Source: GCA-2687025 sp964473525 (GTDB lineage Bacteria; Poribacteria; WGA-4E; GCA-2687025). From it: a stretch of DNA of 64,000 bases. The position numbers were made by a program, and so were the translations under genes. Numbering within the stretch: position 1 is the first letter of the stretch; each line of letters begins with the position of its first letter. Below are positions 9,202-16,876 of this stretch, piece after piece. The notes beneath the pieces were generated by a model, which searched no databases, had not been told where the DNA came from, and saw only the letters and a list, made by a program, of their open reading frames with translations. Location: assembly GCA_964473525.1 (NCBI GenBank), contig CAYYPK010000003.1:124001-188000 (forward strand). The letters run 5' to 3'.

Positions 9202-9915
9202 GTGGTCAACGAGCCCCTTCGTATCAGGATAGGCGCGTCCGGTCCAGTCCTTATTCCCGACACTTCCGCGTTGCTGGATCTGGTACGCGTGACCGACCGC
9301 GCGCAGTCTGTGGATGATGTCGCGGGCATACTCCAGCCAGCGGTGGACATTCTGCGACGGGCCGAAGGGAGCCCACCCTCAGTTGCGGTCGTTGTGCCTC
9401 AGTACGTCCACGAGGAGTACGAGCGGAACATCCAGAAGGTGCTCGACACCGTGGCGAGCCGGTGGGTACAGGTCGTGCAGCGGCTAGCCATCGCCCATGG
9501 GGCCGCCGAGACCTTGCGTGTTGAGTCACGACCGCCAACGCACGGCATCAACGCGTTCGAGCCGACGCTGGAGGCGTGTGACCGGCTGGCAGACGGCATC
9601 CGCCGCGTCGGCGCCACGCTAGACAATGACGACGAATGCCTGCTGCGCGCGGCAGCCCGAAACCTGCGGCGCGACCCGCCCTCGTTGCGAGGCGACCAGT
9701 TTGCCGACTGCACCATCATCGAGCACGCAATGGAATACGCACGCCACGCGTCCTCGACGGGTCGCCTGGTCGTGTTCCTTTCGTCCAACAAGCGCGACTA
9801 CTACCCGGACGGGCCCGTGGCGGAGCCACTAACCACCCAGATGCAGACCGCCGGGCTGCTCTTCGCAAGGATCTGGGCCGAAGCCGCATACCGGCTTGGG
9901 CCACTGCGGCAATGA
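9202..9915 (+). CDS. PIN-domain (DUF4935-like) ribonuclease, putative toxin
   Basis: The 237-residue protein starts at GTG 9202, directly after the upstream stop codon. PIN-fold acidic positions are visible: Asp20 in LIPDTSALLDL, Glu71/72 in YVHEEYERN, Asp143-Glu145 in NDDECLL, Asp165/169 in RGDQFADCTIIEH and Asp199 in VVFLSSNKRDY. The late FLSSNKRD element after the usual core resembles the DUF4935 branch of large PIN proteins rather than the compact VapC toxins of about 130 residues. The predicted activity is Mg-dependent RNA cleavage. Genetic coupling to the preceding gene suggests that gene product controls it. The family call is by motif and is moderately secure; the toxin role is inference. 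Confidence 0.7.
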   Translation: MVNEPLRIRIGASGPVLIPDTSALLDLVRVTDRAQSVDDVAGILQPAVDILRRAEGSPPSVAVVVPQYVHEEYERNIQKVLDTVASRWVQVVQRLAIAHGAAETLRVESRPPTHGINAFEPTLEACDRLADGIRRVGATLDNDDECLLRAAARNLRRDPPSLRGDQFADCTIIEHAMEYARHASSTGRLVVFLSSNKRDYYPDGPVAEPLTTQMQTAGLLFARIWAEAAYRLGPLRQ

Positions 9916-9948
9916 ACCGTGCACACGCGCATCTGACCGGGGGCTGCG

Positions 9949-11892
9949 ATGCACACATCACCGCGCCGCGTGCCCAACGAGCGGCTATCGGTTCGCGCGG
10001 TGGTGATCGCATCCCTCTTGCTGTTGGCGAACAGCTACTGGCTCGGCCTGTGCGAGATGATCTGGCACAACGCCCACCTGACGATAATCGCCGTTCCCAT
10101 CAACGTTGCGTTCGCGCTGCTCGTCCTCACGTGGATCAACACGATCCTGCGACAGGCGGCTCCGCGCGCGGCGCTTCGCCCACCCGAACTCATCACCGTA
10201 TACAGCATGCTGGCGACTGGCAGCGCTTTCGCTGGCCACGACTTCATGCCGCGCCTCATGGGACTGCTGCCGCACGCGTTCCGATACGCCTCGACGGAGA
10301 ACGACTGGGAAGCCCTTCTCTTCAACTACCTGCCCAGGTGGCTGGTTGTCGACGACCCGGCGGCGGTGGAGGCTTTCTACGCGGGCAAGACGTCGTTCCT
10401 CAACCGAGGGTATGGGCGCGGCTATTGGGAGGCGTGGGCGACCCCACTGTTCTGGTGGTCGTTCGTGATCCTGCTGCTGATGGTGTCGTTCCTGTGCCTG
10501 ACGACACTGTTCCGCGCGCAATGGGTGTCGCGAGAACGACTTGCGTACCCGCTCATACGCCTGCCGCACGAACTCGCCACGCATCCAGGCAGACTCTTCG
10601 GCGATCACGTGTTCTGGGTCGGCTTCTCCATCGCCGCGGGCGTGAACCTGTGGAACGGCGTCCAGTTCTTCTACCCGGCGCTGCCGCTCATCCCGATCAA
10701 GACGCACAACCTGAACCGCATCTTCACCGACCGGCCGTGGAGCGCGATGGGCTCCGCGCCTCTGCGACTGCACCCGTTCCTCATCGGCGTGGGGTACCTG
10801 CTGCCGCTGGACATCTCCTTCTCGGTCGTCGTGTTCTACGTGTTCCAGAAGCTCCAATATGTCGCGGGCAGCGCGATGGGCGTACGGCTCGCGCCGGGGT
10901 ATCCGTTCCTGGGAGAACAGGGGGCAGGCGCGATCCTGGCGTTGCTCTCCGTGTCGTTGTGGACGGGCAGGAGCCACTTCAGGCGGGTCGCGCTGACACT
11001 GACGCCTTCACGCGTGCGGCTGTCGAGTGGGCAGGGGCACCGCGCCGCGGCGGTTCTTCTGACCGTGTGCATCCTGTGCCTGCTCGTCATCTGCTTGCGG
11101 GCAGGGATGTCGCTTTGGGGGTTCGGCATCTACATCAGCACGTACCTCGGCGTCGTCGTGGGTCTCACGCGGATGCGGGCGGAACTCGGCCCCCCGATCC
11201 ACGCGATCGGATATGCGACGCCGCAGCATCTCATCGTCTCGGCGTTTGGGACGCGGTCGCTGGGGCCAGGCAACCTGACGATGCTTTCCATGCTGAATTG
11301 GCTGAGCGGCGCGTCGTACGCTTCGTTCCGCACGCACCCCATGCCGCACCAGATGGAGGCCATGAAGCTGGCGGACCAGGCGAGAATCAAGCCCGGGTCG
11401 ATGCTGATGGCGTTGTTCATCGCCGGCATCGTGGGAATCGTCGGCAGTCTCATCATCTACCCGATGCTCATCTACCGGGAGGGCGTGCCGTCGGTCGCGG
11501 AGCAGATACACGGCGGCGGCAACGACACGTACAACTTCCTGGCGACGTGGCTACAGTCGCCGCGGCCCACAAACTGGTTCGGGATAGCGGCGCTGTGCGC
11601 GAGCTTCATCGCGAGCATTGGGATGTTCTCCGTTCGGGCGCGGTACTTCTGGTGCCCGCTGCACCCGGCGGGTTACGTGATCGGCATCGCCCCCGGCACG
11701 ACGGACAATCTCTGGTTCCCGCTGCTCATCGCCATTGCCATCAAGGCGACGCTGCTGCGATTCGTGGGCTTCCGCGCGTACCGGCGGGCGATGCCTTTCT
11801 TCATGGGTCTCGCGGCGGGCGAGGCGCTGATGGCGGGGTTCTGGCCGCTGCTGAGTCTGGTCACGAGGACGACGGTCTACACGTGGATATGA
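9949..11892 (+). CDS. DUF6785/DUF6784 polytopic membrane protein
   Basis: The 647-residue protein has about 12-14 hydrophobic segments (for example VVIASLLLLANSYWLGL at 22-38, MLMALFIAGIVGIVGSLI near 490). It contains the hallmark stretch LTRMRAELGPPIH followed by PHQMEAMKLADQARI, which I associate with the DUF6785/DUF6784 proteins found widely in Planctomycetes, Armatimonadetes and related phyla and distantly reminiscent of oligopeptide transporters. Function is unknown; transport is likely. It is complete. It starts 33 bases after the PIN gene, but that closeness need not mean shared function. A convergent esterase operon lies downstream, with only 32 bases between the stop codons. Confidence 0.8.
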   Translation: MHTSPRRVPNERLSVRAVVIASLLLLANSYWLGLCEMIWHNAHLTIIAVPINVAFALLVLTWINTILRQAAPRAALRPPELITVYSMLATGSAFAGHDFMPRLMGLLPHAFRYASTENDWEALLFNYLPRWLVVDDPAAVEAFYAGKTSFLNRGYGRGYWEAWATPLFWWSFVILLLMVSFLCLTTLFRAQWVSRERLAYPLIRLPHELATHPGRLFGDHVFWVGFSIAAGVNLWNGVQFFYPALPLIPIKTHNLNRIFTDRPWSAMGSAPLRLHPFLIGVGYLLPLDISFSVVVFYVFQKLQYVAGSAMGVRLAPGYPFLGEQGAGAILALLSVSLWTGRSHFRRVALTLTPSRVRLSSGQGHRAAAVLLTVCILCLLVICLRAGMSLWGFGIYISTYLGVVVGLTRMRAELGPPIHAIGYATPQHLIVSAFGTRSLGPGNLTMLSMLNWLSGASYASFRTHPMPHQMEAMKLADQARIKPGSMLMALFIAGIVGIVGSLIIYPMLIYREGVPSVAEQIHGGGNDTYNFLATWLQSPRPTNWFGIAALCASFIASIGMFSVRARYFWCPLHPAGYVIGIAPGTTDNLWFPLLIAIAIKATLLRFVGFRAYRRAMPFFMGLAAGEALMAGFWPLLSLVTRTTVYTWI

Positions 11893-11924
11893 CGTGGGTT
11901 AGCGTCGGCGTGGCGCCGCAGTGT

Positions 11925-12962
11925 CTAGCGCGCTCCTAGAGCTCTCTCGGCCCTCAAGTCGGCCCACGGCGTGGCGCGCGCCCGGGGGTCCGGGTAGCCT
12001 CGGTGGAGGTGCGGCAGGATCCTGCGGGCGAGCAGGATGAACCGGTTCGCGCGGTCGCCGCCGTGTGTACCCGGCATCTCCGTCAGGCGCCCCTTCACCC
12101 CCAGCGCCTGCATCTCGCCCCACATTACGCCGTTGGGCCACTTATTGCTGATGCCGCCTTCGCCGGACGCGACGAGTACCTCAACGATCGCCAGACCGAG
12201 CAGCGCCTCACGGTAGAGCTCCATGGCAGCCGCGTTGTATAGGCAGTAAGGCTCCCAGTCGGGTTCCGTCACCTGCCCGCCGACATCCGCGGCAGGAACC
12301 TGGAAGAGAAGGGGCGAGGCCGGATCGTACGCGGCGGCGATGGCTACCTGGGTCCACGCGCGCATGTAGCCAGAACTCTCCGCGTAGGCGTCGAAGTCAG
12401 ACGGGAACCCCTCGATCGGCAAGGAGCATCCGGCCCAAACGGACGCGTCGTTGAGGCCCACGGCGCCCCACACCTCTGGGTATCTCGCGCCGAACATCAT
12501 GGCCCCGTAGCCGCCAGTGGAATGGCCCATTACCGCCCTGCCGTCCGCGCGTGGAATCGTGCGATACTCGTTGTCGACGAACGGGACCACCTCGTCGACG
12601 ACGAAGTCCTCCCACTGACCGAAGACGGGAGAGTTGAGCAGCACGATGCCCTCGCTCACGTCGATGGATACGACGATCGCCGGCGGCATCCATCCCTTGC
12701 CGATGGCGGCGTCAAGGGCAGCGACGTACTCGCGGCTGGCGGGCGTCTCCCAGCCAGGAATCCAGTAGATCACCGGGTAGGATCGCCGCGTCGCCGCGTA
12801 ATCCTCGGGCAGATAGACCAACAGCCTACGGGTTGGTGAGATGCCCATCAGGTTGCCCGCGACGGCCGTGCTCTCGATCTCGTGGACGTGCACCGTCCCT
12901 GCGCGGGCGGACGCCGCGGCCACCGCCAGGAGGACAAACCAAGCAAGCAGGCTGCCCTTCAT
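11925..12962 (-). CDS. secreted esterase, EstD/feruloyl-esterase-like (paralogue 1 of 3)
   Basis: The 345-residue protein starts at ATG 12962, whose ATGA overlaps the stop of the next gene upstream. A signal peptide (MKGSLLAWFVLLAVAAASARA) precedes an alpha/beta-hydrolase of the putative esterase family. Landmarks are PVIYWIPGWETPASREYV, the nucleophile elbow MGHSTGGYGAM (Ser148) and a His in MPGTHGGDR near the end. It would hydrolyse carboxylic esters outside the cytoplasm. Last gene of a four-gene chain with two close paralogues. The C-terminus (DPRARATPWADLRAER plus six residues) carries the Trp tail discussed in the findings. The reading frame is open far upstream of ATG 12962, but that stretch lies inside the neighbour and is not coding. 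Confidence 0.88.
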   Translation of the reverse strand: MKGSLLAWFVLLAVAAASARAGTVHVHEIESTAVAGNLMGISPTRRLLVYLPEDYAATRRSYPVIYWIPGWETPASREYVAALDAAIGKGWMPPAIVVSIDVSEGIVLLNSPVFGQWEDFVVDEVVPFVDNEYRTIPRADGRAVMGHSTGGYGAMMFGARYPEVWGAVGLNDASVWAGCSLPIEGFPSDFDAYAESSGYMRAWTQVAIAAAYDPASPLLFQVPAADVGGQVTEPDWEPYCLYNAAAMELYREALLGLAIVEVLVASGEGGISNKWPNGVMWGEMQALGVKGRLTEMPGTHGGDRANRFILLARRILPHLHRGYPDPRARATPWADLRAERALGAR

Positions 12963-13972
12963 CGCGCGTGTTCGTGCTTTAGGGTTGCCCATGCTGCGAT
13001 CTTCGCTCGCGTGGGATCTGGGAAAGGTCGCGTGAGTTGAGGCCCCACGGTGAGCAGCAGCGTGATGAGCCGTTCGGGCCTGTTGCTCCCGTGCGTGCCG
13101 GGTGAGTCTCGCCACACCACGTTGACGCCCTGCGCTTGTAGCGCGTCTCGAAACCTGAGATTCCATATCCTGTTCGTGCCGCCGCCCTGCGCCGGTACGA
13201 CGATAGCGACCGGCGCCAGATCGAGCAAGGCGTCCCTGTTCGCGGCGACGGTCTCGGCGTCCATCAGGCGATGCCTGGCCCACGCGCGCTCGACGGCAGT
13301 CTCGGCGGGCGTATCGAACCCACGCGGGGCTGGTGGATTGGGCGTCACCGCATGCCCGAACTGTATGACCGTGCGCGTGTGACCGTCCTGCGCCGCGTAG
13401 TTGGCAAGCGTGTCCGGCGCCCTCACCTCGTCGTCGCACGCGATCCACACGGACGGGTCGTTCAGCCCAACGGCGCTCCACACGCCTGGGCGCCTTAGCG
13501 GCAGCAGCATGGCGGTGTAGCCACCCGTGGAGTGCCCCATGAGCCCACGTCCGGCGCTGATAGGTATGGTGCGGTATTCGCGGTCGACGAGAGGCACGAC
13601 CTCGTCCACGAGGAACTCCTCCCACCGGCCAAAGGCGTGGGAGCTGAGGAGGAGGATCCCTTCGCGCACGTCGACACTCACGACGATCATGGGCGGTATC
13701 CAGCCCCGGTCGATGGCATGGTCGAGCGCGGAGACGTACTCACGACTCGCAGGGGTTTCCCACCCGGGCAGCCAGTAGACCACGGGGTACGAGCGTCGCG
13801 TCTCAGCGTACCCGTCGGGCAGGTAGACGGCGGTACGACGCGTGGCGGTGATGCCCATCTGATTGCCGGCGACCGCCGCGCTCTCGACGTCGTGGTACCG
13901 GACATCGATGGCGTGCGCGCACATCACGACCACGGCCAGGGCGACGCCGCGCACCACGAGGCGAGGCGTCAC
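12959..13972 (-). CDS. secreted esterase, EstD/feruloyl-esterase-like (paralogue 2 of 3)
   Basis: I choose the GTG at 13972, not the ATG at 14002. GTG gives a signal peptide at once (MTPRLVVRGVALAVVVMCAHA) and a GTGA overlap of 4 bases with the upstream gene, matching both neighbouring junctions. The 337-residue product has the same WLPGWETPASREYV and LMGHSTGGYTAM (Ser148) landmarks and a His in DSPGTHGSNRP. The middle region after the nucleophile differs most from the paralogues, which suggests distinct substrates. The C-terminus, DPTRAKIAAWATLKHEHAR, is again the Trp tail. Function: extracytoplasmic ester hydrolysis, substrate unknown. Confidence 0.87.
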   Translation of the reverse strand: MTPRLVVRGVALAVVVMCAHAIDVRYHDVESAAVAGNQMGITATRRTAVYLPDGYAETRRSYPVVYWLPGWETPASREYVSALDHAIDRGWIPPMIVVSVDVREGILLLSSHAFGRWEEFLVDEVVPLVDREYRTIPISAGRGLMGHSTGGYTAMLLPLRRPGVWSAVGLNDPSVWIACDDEVRAPDTLANYAAQDGHTRTVIQFGHAVTPNPPAPRGFDTPAETAVERAWARHRLMDAETVAANRDALLDLAPVAIVVPAQGGGTNRIWNLRFRDALQAQGVNVVWRDSPGTHGSNRPERLITLLLTVGPQLTRPFPDPTRAKIAAWATLKHEHAR

Positions 13973-15015
13973 GGCGCACGCTCGTCTCTGAGGCGGGCCC
14001 AAACGTCGACGGTGACGACGCCAGGATCGAGGAAACCGACGTTCATAGTGTCGGTGACTCTCTCCGCCAGAGCTATGAAGCGGCGTGGCCGGTCACCGCC
14101 ATGCCCTCCTAGCATCGGGACGGCCCGAGCGTCGACGCCCGCCTCCCGCAGCGCGCTGACGAGGCGCAGGTTGTACGCTCGGTTGGTGTACTGCCCGTGG
14201 CTGGGAATGCCCACCACGATCGCGGCGAACTGCGACATGGCCGCGCTGCGAGCCATGACGGTCTCGACGTCCAGCAGGCAGTGGCCACGCCACTCTGGGG
14301 GCAGTTCAGCTGCAAACATGCGTGGGACGTTGAACCCGAGCGCGCTTCCTGGGTCCGGCGCCAAGGCGATCCCAATCTGGATGCGGGCGCGCACCGTGGA
14401 AGCCTGTGAGTCGTATTCGTCGACTGCGGCATCGAACGGAAAGTCAGTCCTCCAGAACATCTCGGCCGCGCACCCGCCCCACATGGCGGCGTCGTTCAGT
14501 CCCACGGCGCCCCATATGCCGGGATGTAGCAGAGGCAACATCATCGCGCCGTACCCGCCCGTGGAATGACCCATCAGAGCTCGGCCCGCCGGCCGCGCGA
14601 CGGTTCGGTACGTCGCGTCCACGAACGGGACGACCTCGTCGGTCATGAAGTCCTCCCACCGTCCGAACATCGAGGAGTTTAGCAGGACCAATCCCTCGCG
14701 GACATCGACGTGCACGACGATGACGGGGGGCAGGTCTCCATCACCAATGGCCTCGTCGAGGGCGCCGACGTATTCCCGGCTCGCGGGCGTCTCCCAGCCC
14801 GGAATCCAGTAGATGGCCGGGTACGTCCGCCTGCTCTCGGCATATCCCTCTGGAACGTACACGAGCAGACGTCGTAGCGGCGGGATGCCCATCTGGTTGT
14901 CGGCGATCGCCCCGCTATCGATGTCGTGTATTACCGTCGTGCCGCGTTCCGCGCGCACGACGTCGTCGCCCGCGACCAGCAGAACACACGTCACTATGAG
15001 CAGTCGCCGCATCAT
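13969..15015 (-). CDS. secreted esterase, EstD/feruloyl-esterase-like (paralogue 3 of 3)
   Basis: The 348-residue protein has a signal peptide (MMRRLLIVTCVLLVAGDDVVRA), the shared WIPGWETPASREYV segment and ALMGHSTGGYGAM with Ser151 as nucleophile; the His is likely in LGGHGGDRP. It is the first esterase of the tandem set and overlaps the upstream regulatory-domain gene by 4 bases (ATGA at 15012-15015). The C-terminus DPGVVTVDVWARLRDERAP matches the Trp-tail pattern. Three copies in direct repeat with diverged middle parts indicate old tandem duplication followed by specialisation. Polysaccharide-linked acyl or feruloyl groups are reasonable substrates, but nothing in the sequence fixes this. 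Confidence 0.88.
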   Translation of the reverse strand: MMRRLLIVTCVLLVAGDDVVRAERGTTVIHDIDSGAIADNQMGIPPLRRLLVYVPEGYAESRRTYPAIYWIPGWETPASREYVGALDEAIGDGDLPPVIVVHVDVREGLVLLNSSMFGRWEDFMTDEVVPFVDATYRTVARPAGRALMGHSTGGYGAMMLPLLHPGIWGAVGLNDAAMWGGCAAEMFWRTDFPFDAAVDEYDSQASTVRARIQIGIALAPDPGSALGFNVPRMFAAELPPEWRGHCLLDVETVMARSAAMSQFAAIVVGIPSHGQYTNRAYNLRLVSALREAGVDARAVPMLGGHGGDRPRRFIALAERVTDTMNVGFLDPGVVTVDVWARLRDERAP

Positions 15016-15542
15016 CCGTCTGTCGGCCCGGCGTGGCGCAGCCCGACCGGCAGCGGCCCGACCCGGAGGGGCGTGCGCGCCCAGCGAGCCAACTCACCCC
15101 CGAGCTGGGCGCGGCGCAGGAGATGCCCAATGTCGTGGGGTTCGCGGCCGCCCCACGCCGCGTTGCGGAGCGGCAGGTCCGCCTGGGCAACACCCGCGCC
15201 AGGCCGCGTCACATGTATGTGCCGGCGTGCCGACTGCCCATTGTGCGGGAGCGTCAGCGTATGGCGTCCCTTCCCGGGCAACTCAACCGAATATGCGCCC
15301 GCTGCGTCCGTCGCCACCTCGAGCACCGTCGTTCGGATCCAGCTCTCGTCCGGGACTTGCCAGTCGTGGACCGCGACGAACTTCTCGTTAGGGATGGGAT
15401 TGTCATCGAACGTCAGCACCCGGCCAGCAACACGCATGCCCGCGTCGCCTCGCGCGCCCCAGAAGGATGCTGCCACGAGCAGCCACACCACGCCGATGGC
15501 CGCCACACGCAACGGCCTTGTGAGAGTCCTGCGCATTCGCAT
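15012..15542 (-). CDS. secreted carboxypeptidase-regulatory-like domain protein
   Basis: The 176-residue protein has an N-terminal signal/anchor (TRPLRVAAIGVVWLLVAASF, residues 8-27). It is followed by one carboxypeptidase-regulatory-like beta-sandwich: MRVAGRVLTFDDNPIPNEKF, then TDAAGAYSVELPGKGRHTLTL. The last 60 residues are rich in Arg and Gly and show no fold that I recognise. It is the first gene of the four-gene esterase chain; its stop overlaps the start of esterase 3 by 4 bases. A structural or carbohydrate/surface-binding role next to the esterases is plausible. The gene begins 177 bases from the divergent nitrilase gene. Confidence 0.65.
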   Translation of the reverse strand: MRMRRTLTRPLRVAAIGVVWLLVAASFWGARGDAGMRVAGRVLTFDDNPIPNEKFVAVHDWQVPDESWIRTTVLEVATDAAGAYSVELPGKGRHTLTLPHNGQSARRHIHVTRPGAGVAQADLPLRNAAWGGREPHDIGHLLRRAQLGGELARWARTPLRVGPLPVGLRHAGPTDG

Positions 15543-15719
15543 GTCCCTTTCCGCAGCAGCCGCGCCGCTACCAATCCTGATCGTATAGCGTTGTTATTGA
15601 GTATCGGGCCTGCAGGCGCGGCGCGCAAGTGAAACACGGTCGTGGCGGCTTGCCAGGGCTGGCCAGGCCCCATACCTTACGCTATCGACACTCAGAGGGA
15701 GTTCGCAGGGAGGGACGGC

Positions 15720-16811
15720 GTGTCCGAGACGATCCGCGTGGCGGCGATCCAGACGAAGCGGCGGTGCATCTCCTACAAGGTCGGCGGCCCCAGCGAGGCG
15801 CTTGCCGGCGTTCGTGCCAACCTGGACGAACTGTGCGCGTTGGCGGAGCGCGCTGCGGACATGGGTTGCGACATCGCCGCCTTCCCAGAGGACACGCTGG
15901 GCACGCTGGAGTGGGAGTCGGGTCATTGGGGCGAAGTCAGCGAGTTGCTGCGGCCCGCAGAGGAGGAGATGCTGGCGCGTCTCGCCGAGATCGCCGCGCG
16001 ACGTGACATGGCGATCGTCTGCTGCAACGACTGCGCTGACGGAGACCACGTCTACAACACCGCGATCCTGCTTGGGCGAGACGGCCGCGAGGTCGGGCGG
16101 TATCTGAAGGTGCAGCTACCCATCGGCGAGCAGGCGAGGGCGCGTGGGAACTCGTTCCCCGTGTTCGAGGTGGACGGGGTCGGCTCCGTAGGCATGTGCA
16201 TCTGCTACGACATGACGTTTCCGGAGACAACGCGCGCGCTGGCGCTGGGAGGCGCTGACATCGTCTTCCACCTGACCATGGGCGGCGCATCCATGGCTAG
16301 AGGCGACGCTAGCCTCGCAGCGTTCAGAACGCGCGCGACGGACAACTTCCTGTACGTCGTCGTCGCCTTCCGCGGTGGCGGCAGCATGGTTATCAACCCA
16401 CACGGCGAGATCATCGCGGATGGTGGGAGCGAGCCCGACGCCATCGTCACCGCCGACATCGACCTGTCGGCTGGACGCGAAGCGGGAGACGCTCTCGGCG
16501 GGACCGTGTCCGACTTCCGCGCGCGGCTCTTCGGCGAGCGCGTCCCGTCAGCCTACGGGATTCTCACAGACGCATCTCCGCCCGGCGTGGCGCGACTCAG
16601 TCACGTCGATGTTCCTACTGGTGAAGTCGCGGCCGCTCTGTGCGCCGAGGGGATGACGACTGGGGCCGACGCCTTCTACGCTGCGGATCGGCTGCGCGCG
16701 GCGGGGAAGACCGCAGAGGCGACGCGCGCGTTCCAGGAGCTGTCGGACCACTTCGGCACGCTATGGATTGGCCGCGTCGCACGTGAGCGGTTGGAGGCGG
16801 TGCGCGAGTGA
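15720..16811 (+). CDS. carbon-nitrogen hydrolase (nitrilase superfamily)
   Basis: The start is GTG 15720, preceded by GGGAGGG; upstream in-frame ATG codons lack such a site and would add residues unlike the family. The 363-residue product has the complete Glu-Lys-Cys triad: Glu57 in AAFPEDTL, Lys130 in RYLKVQLPIGE and Cys162 in GMCICYDMTFPE. About 70 residues follow the usual 270-residue core, with a helical end (AAGKTAEATRAFQELSDHF) that looks like a single TPR-type hairpin. It hydrolyses an amide, carbamoyl or nitrile group of unknown nature in the cytoplasm. The neighbouring HlyD-like gene begins 65 bases after the stop, so co-transcription is possible. Confidence 0.88.
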   Translation: MSETIRVAAIQTKRRCISYKVGGPSEALAGVRANLDELCALAERAADMGCDIAAFPEDTLGTLEWESGHWGEVSELLRPAEEEMLARLAEIAARRDMAIVCCNDCADGDHVYNTAILLGRDGREVGRYLKVQLPIGEQARARGNSFPVFEVDGVGSVGMCICYDMTFPETTRALALGGADIVFHLTMGGASMARGDASLAAFRTRATDNFLYVVVAFRGGGSMVINPHGEIIADGGSEPDAIVTADIDLSAGREAGDALGGTVSDFRARLFGERVPSAYGILTDASPPGVARLSHVDVPTGEVAAALCAEGMTTGADAFYAADRLRAAGKTAEATRAFQELSDHFGTLWIGRVARERLEAVRE

Positions 16812-16876
16812 CGCCGTTGTCTAGCCGCGCGTGTCAGGCTACCCTCGTGAGCGGTGTCCCTGGCTCGGAGAAACGA

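Noticed and set aside
9636..11939. Long plus-strand open frame of 767 codons
   Set aside because: It is an Arg/Ala-rich out-of-frame shadow of the PIN and DUF6785 genes with no fold or start signal; GC-rich DNA produces many such frames.
12963..13625. N-terminal extension of esterase 1 over 220 codons
   Set aside because: It lies inside esterase 2 in another frame; the signal peptide and the ATGA overlap fix the start at 12962.
13973..14002. ATG 14002 as start of esterase 2
   Set aside because: GTG 13972 gives the signal peptide at the N-terminus and the same 4-base overlap as the other junctions.
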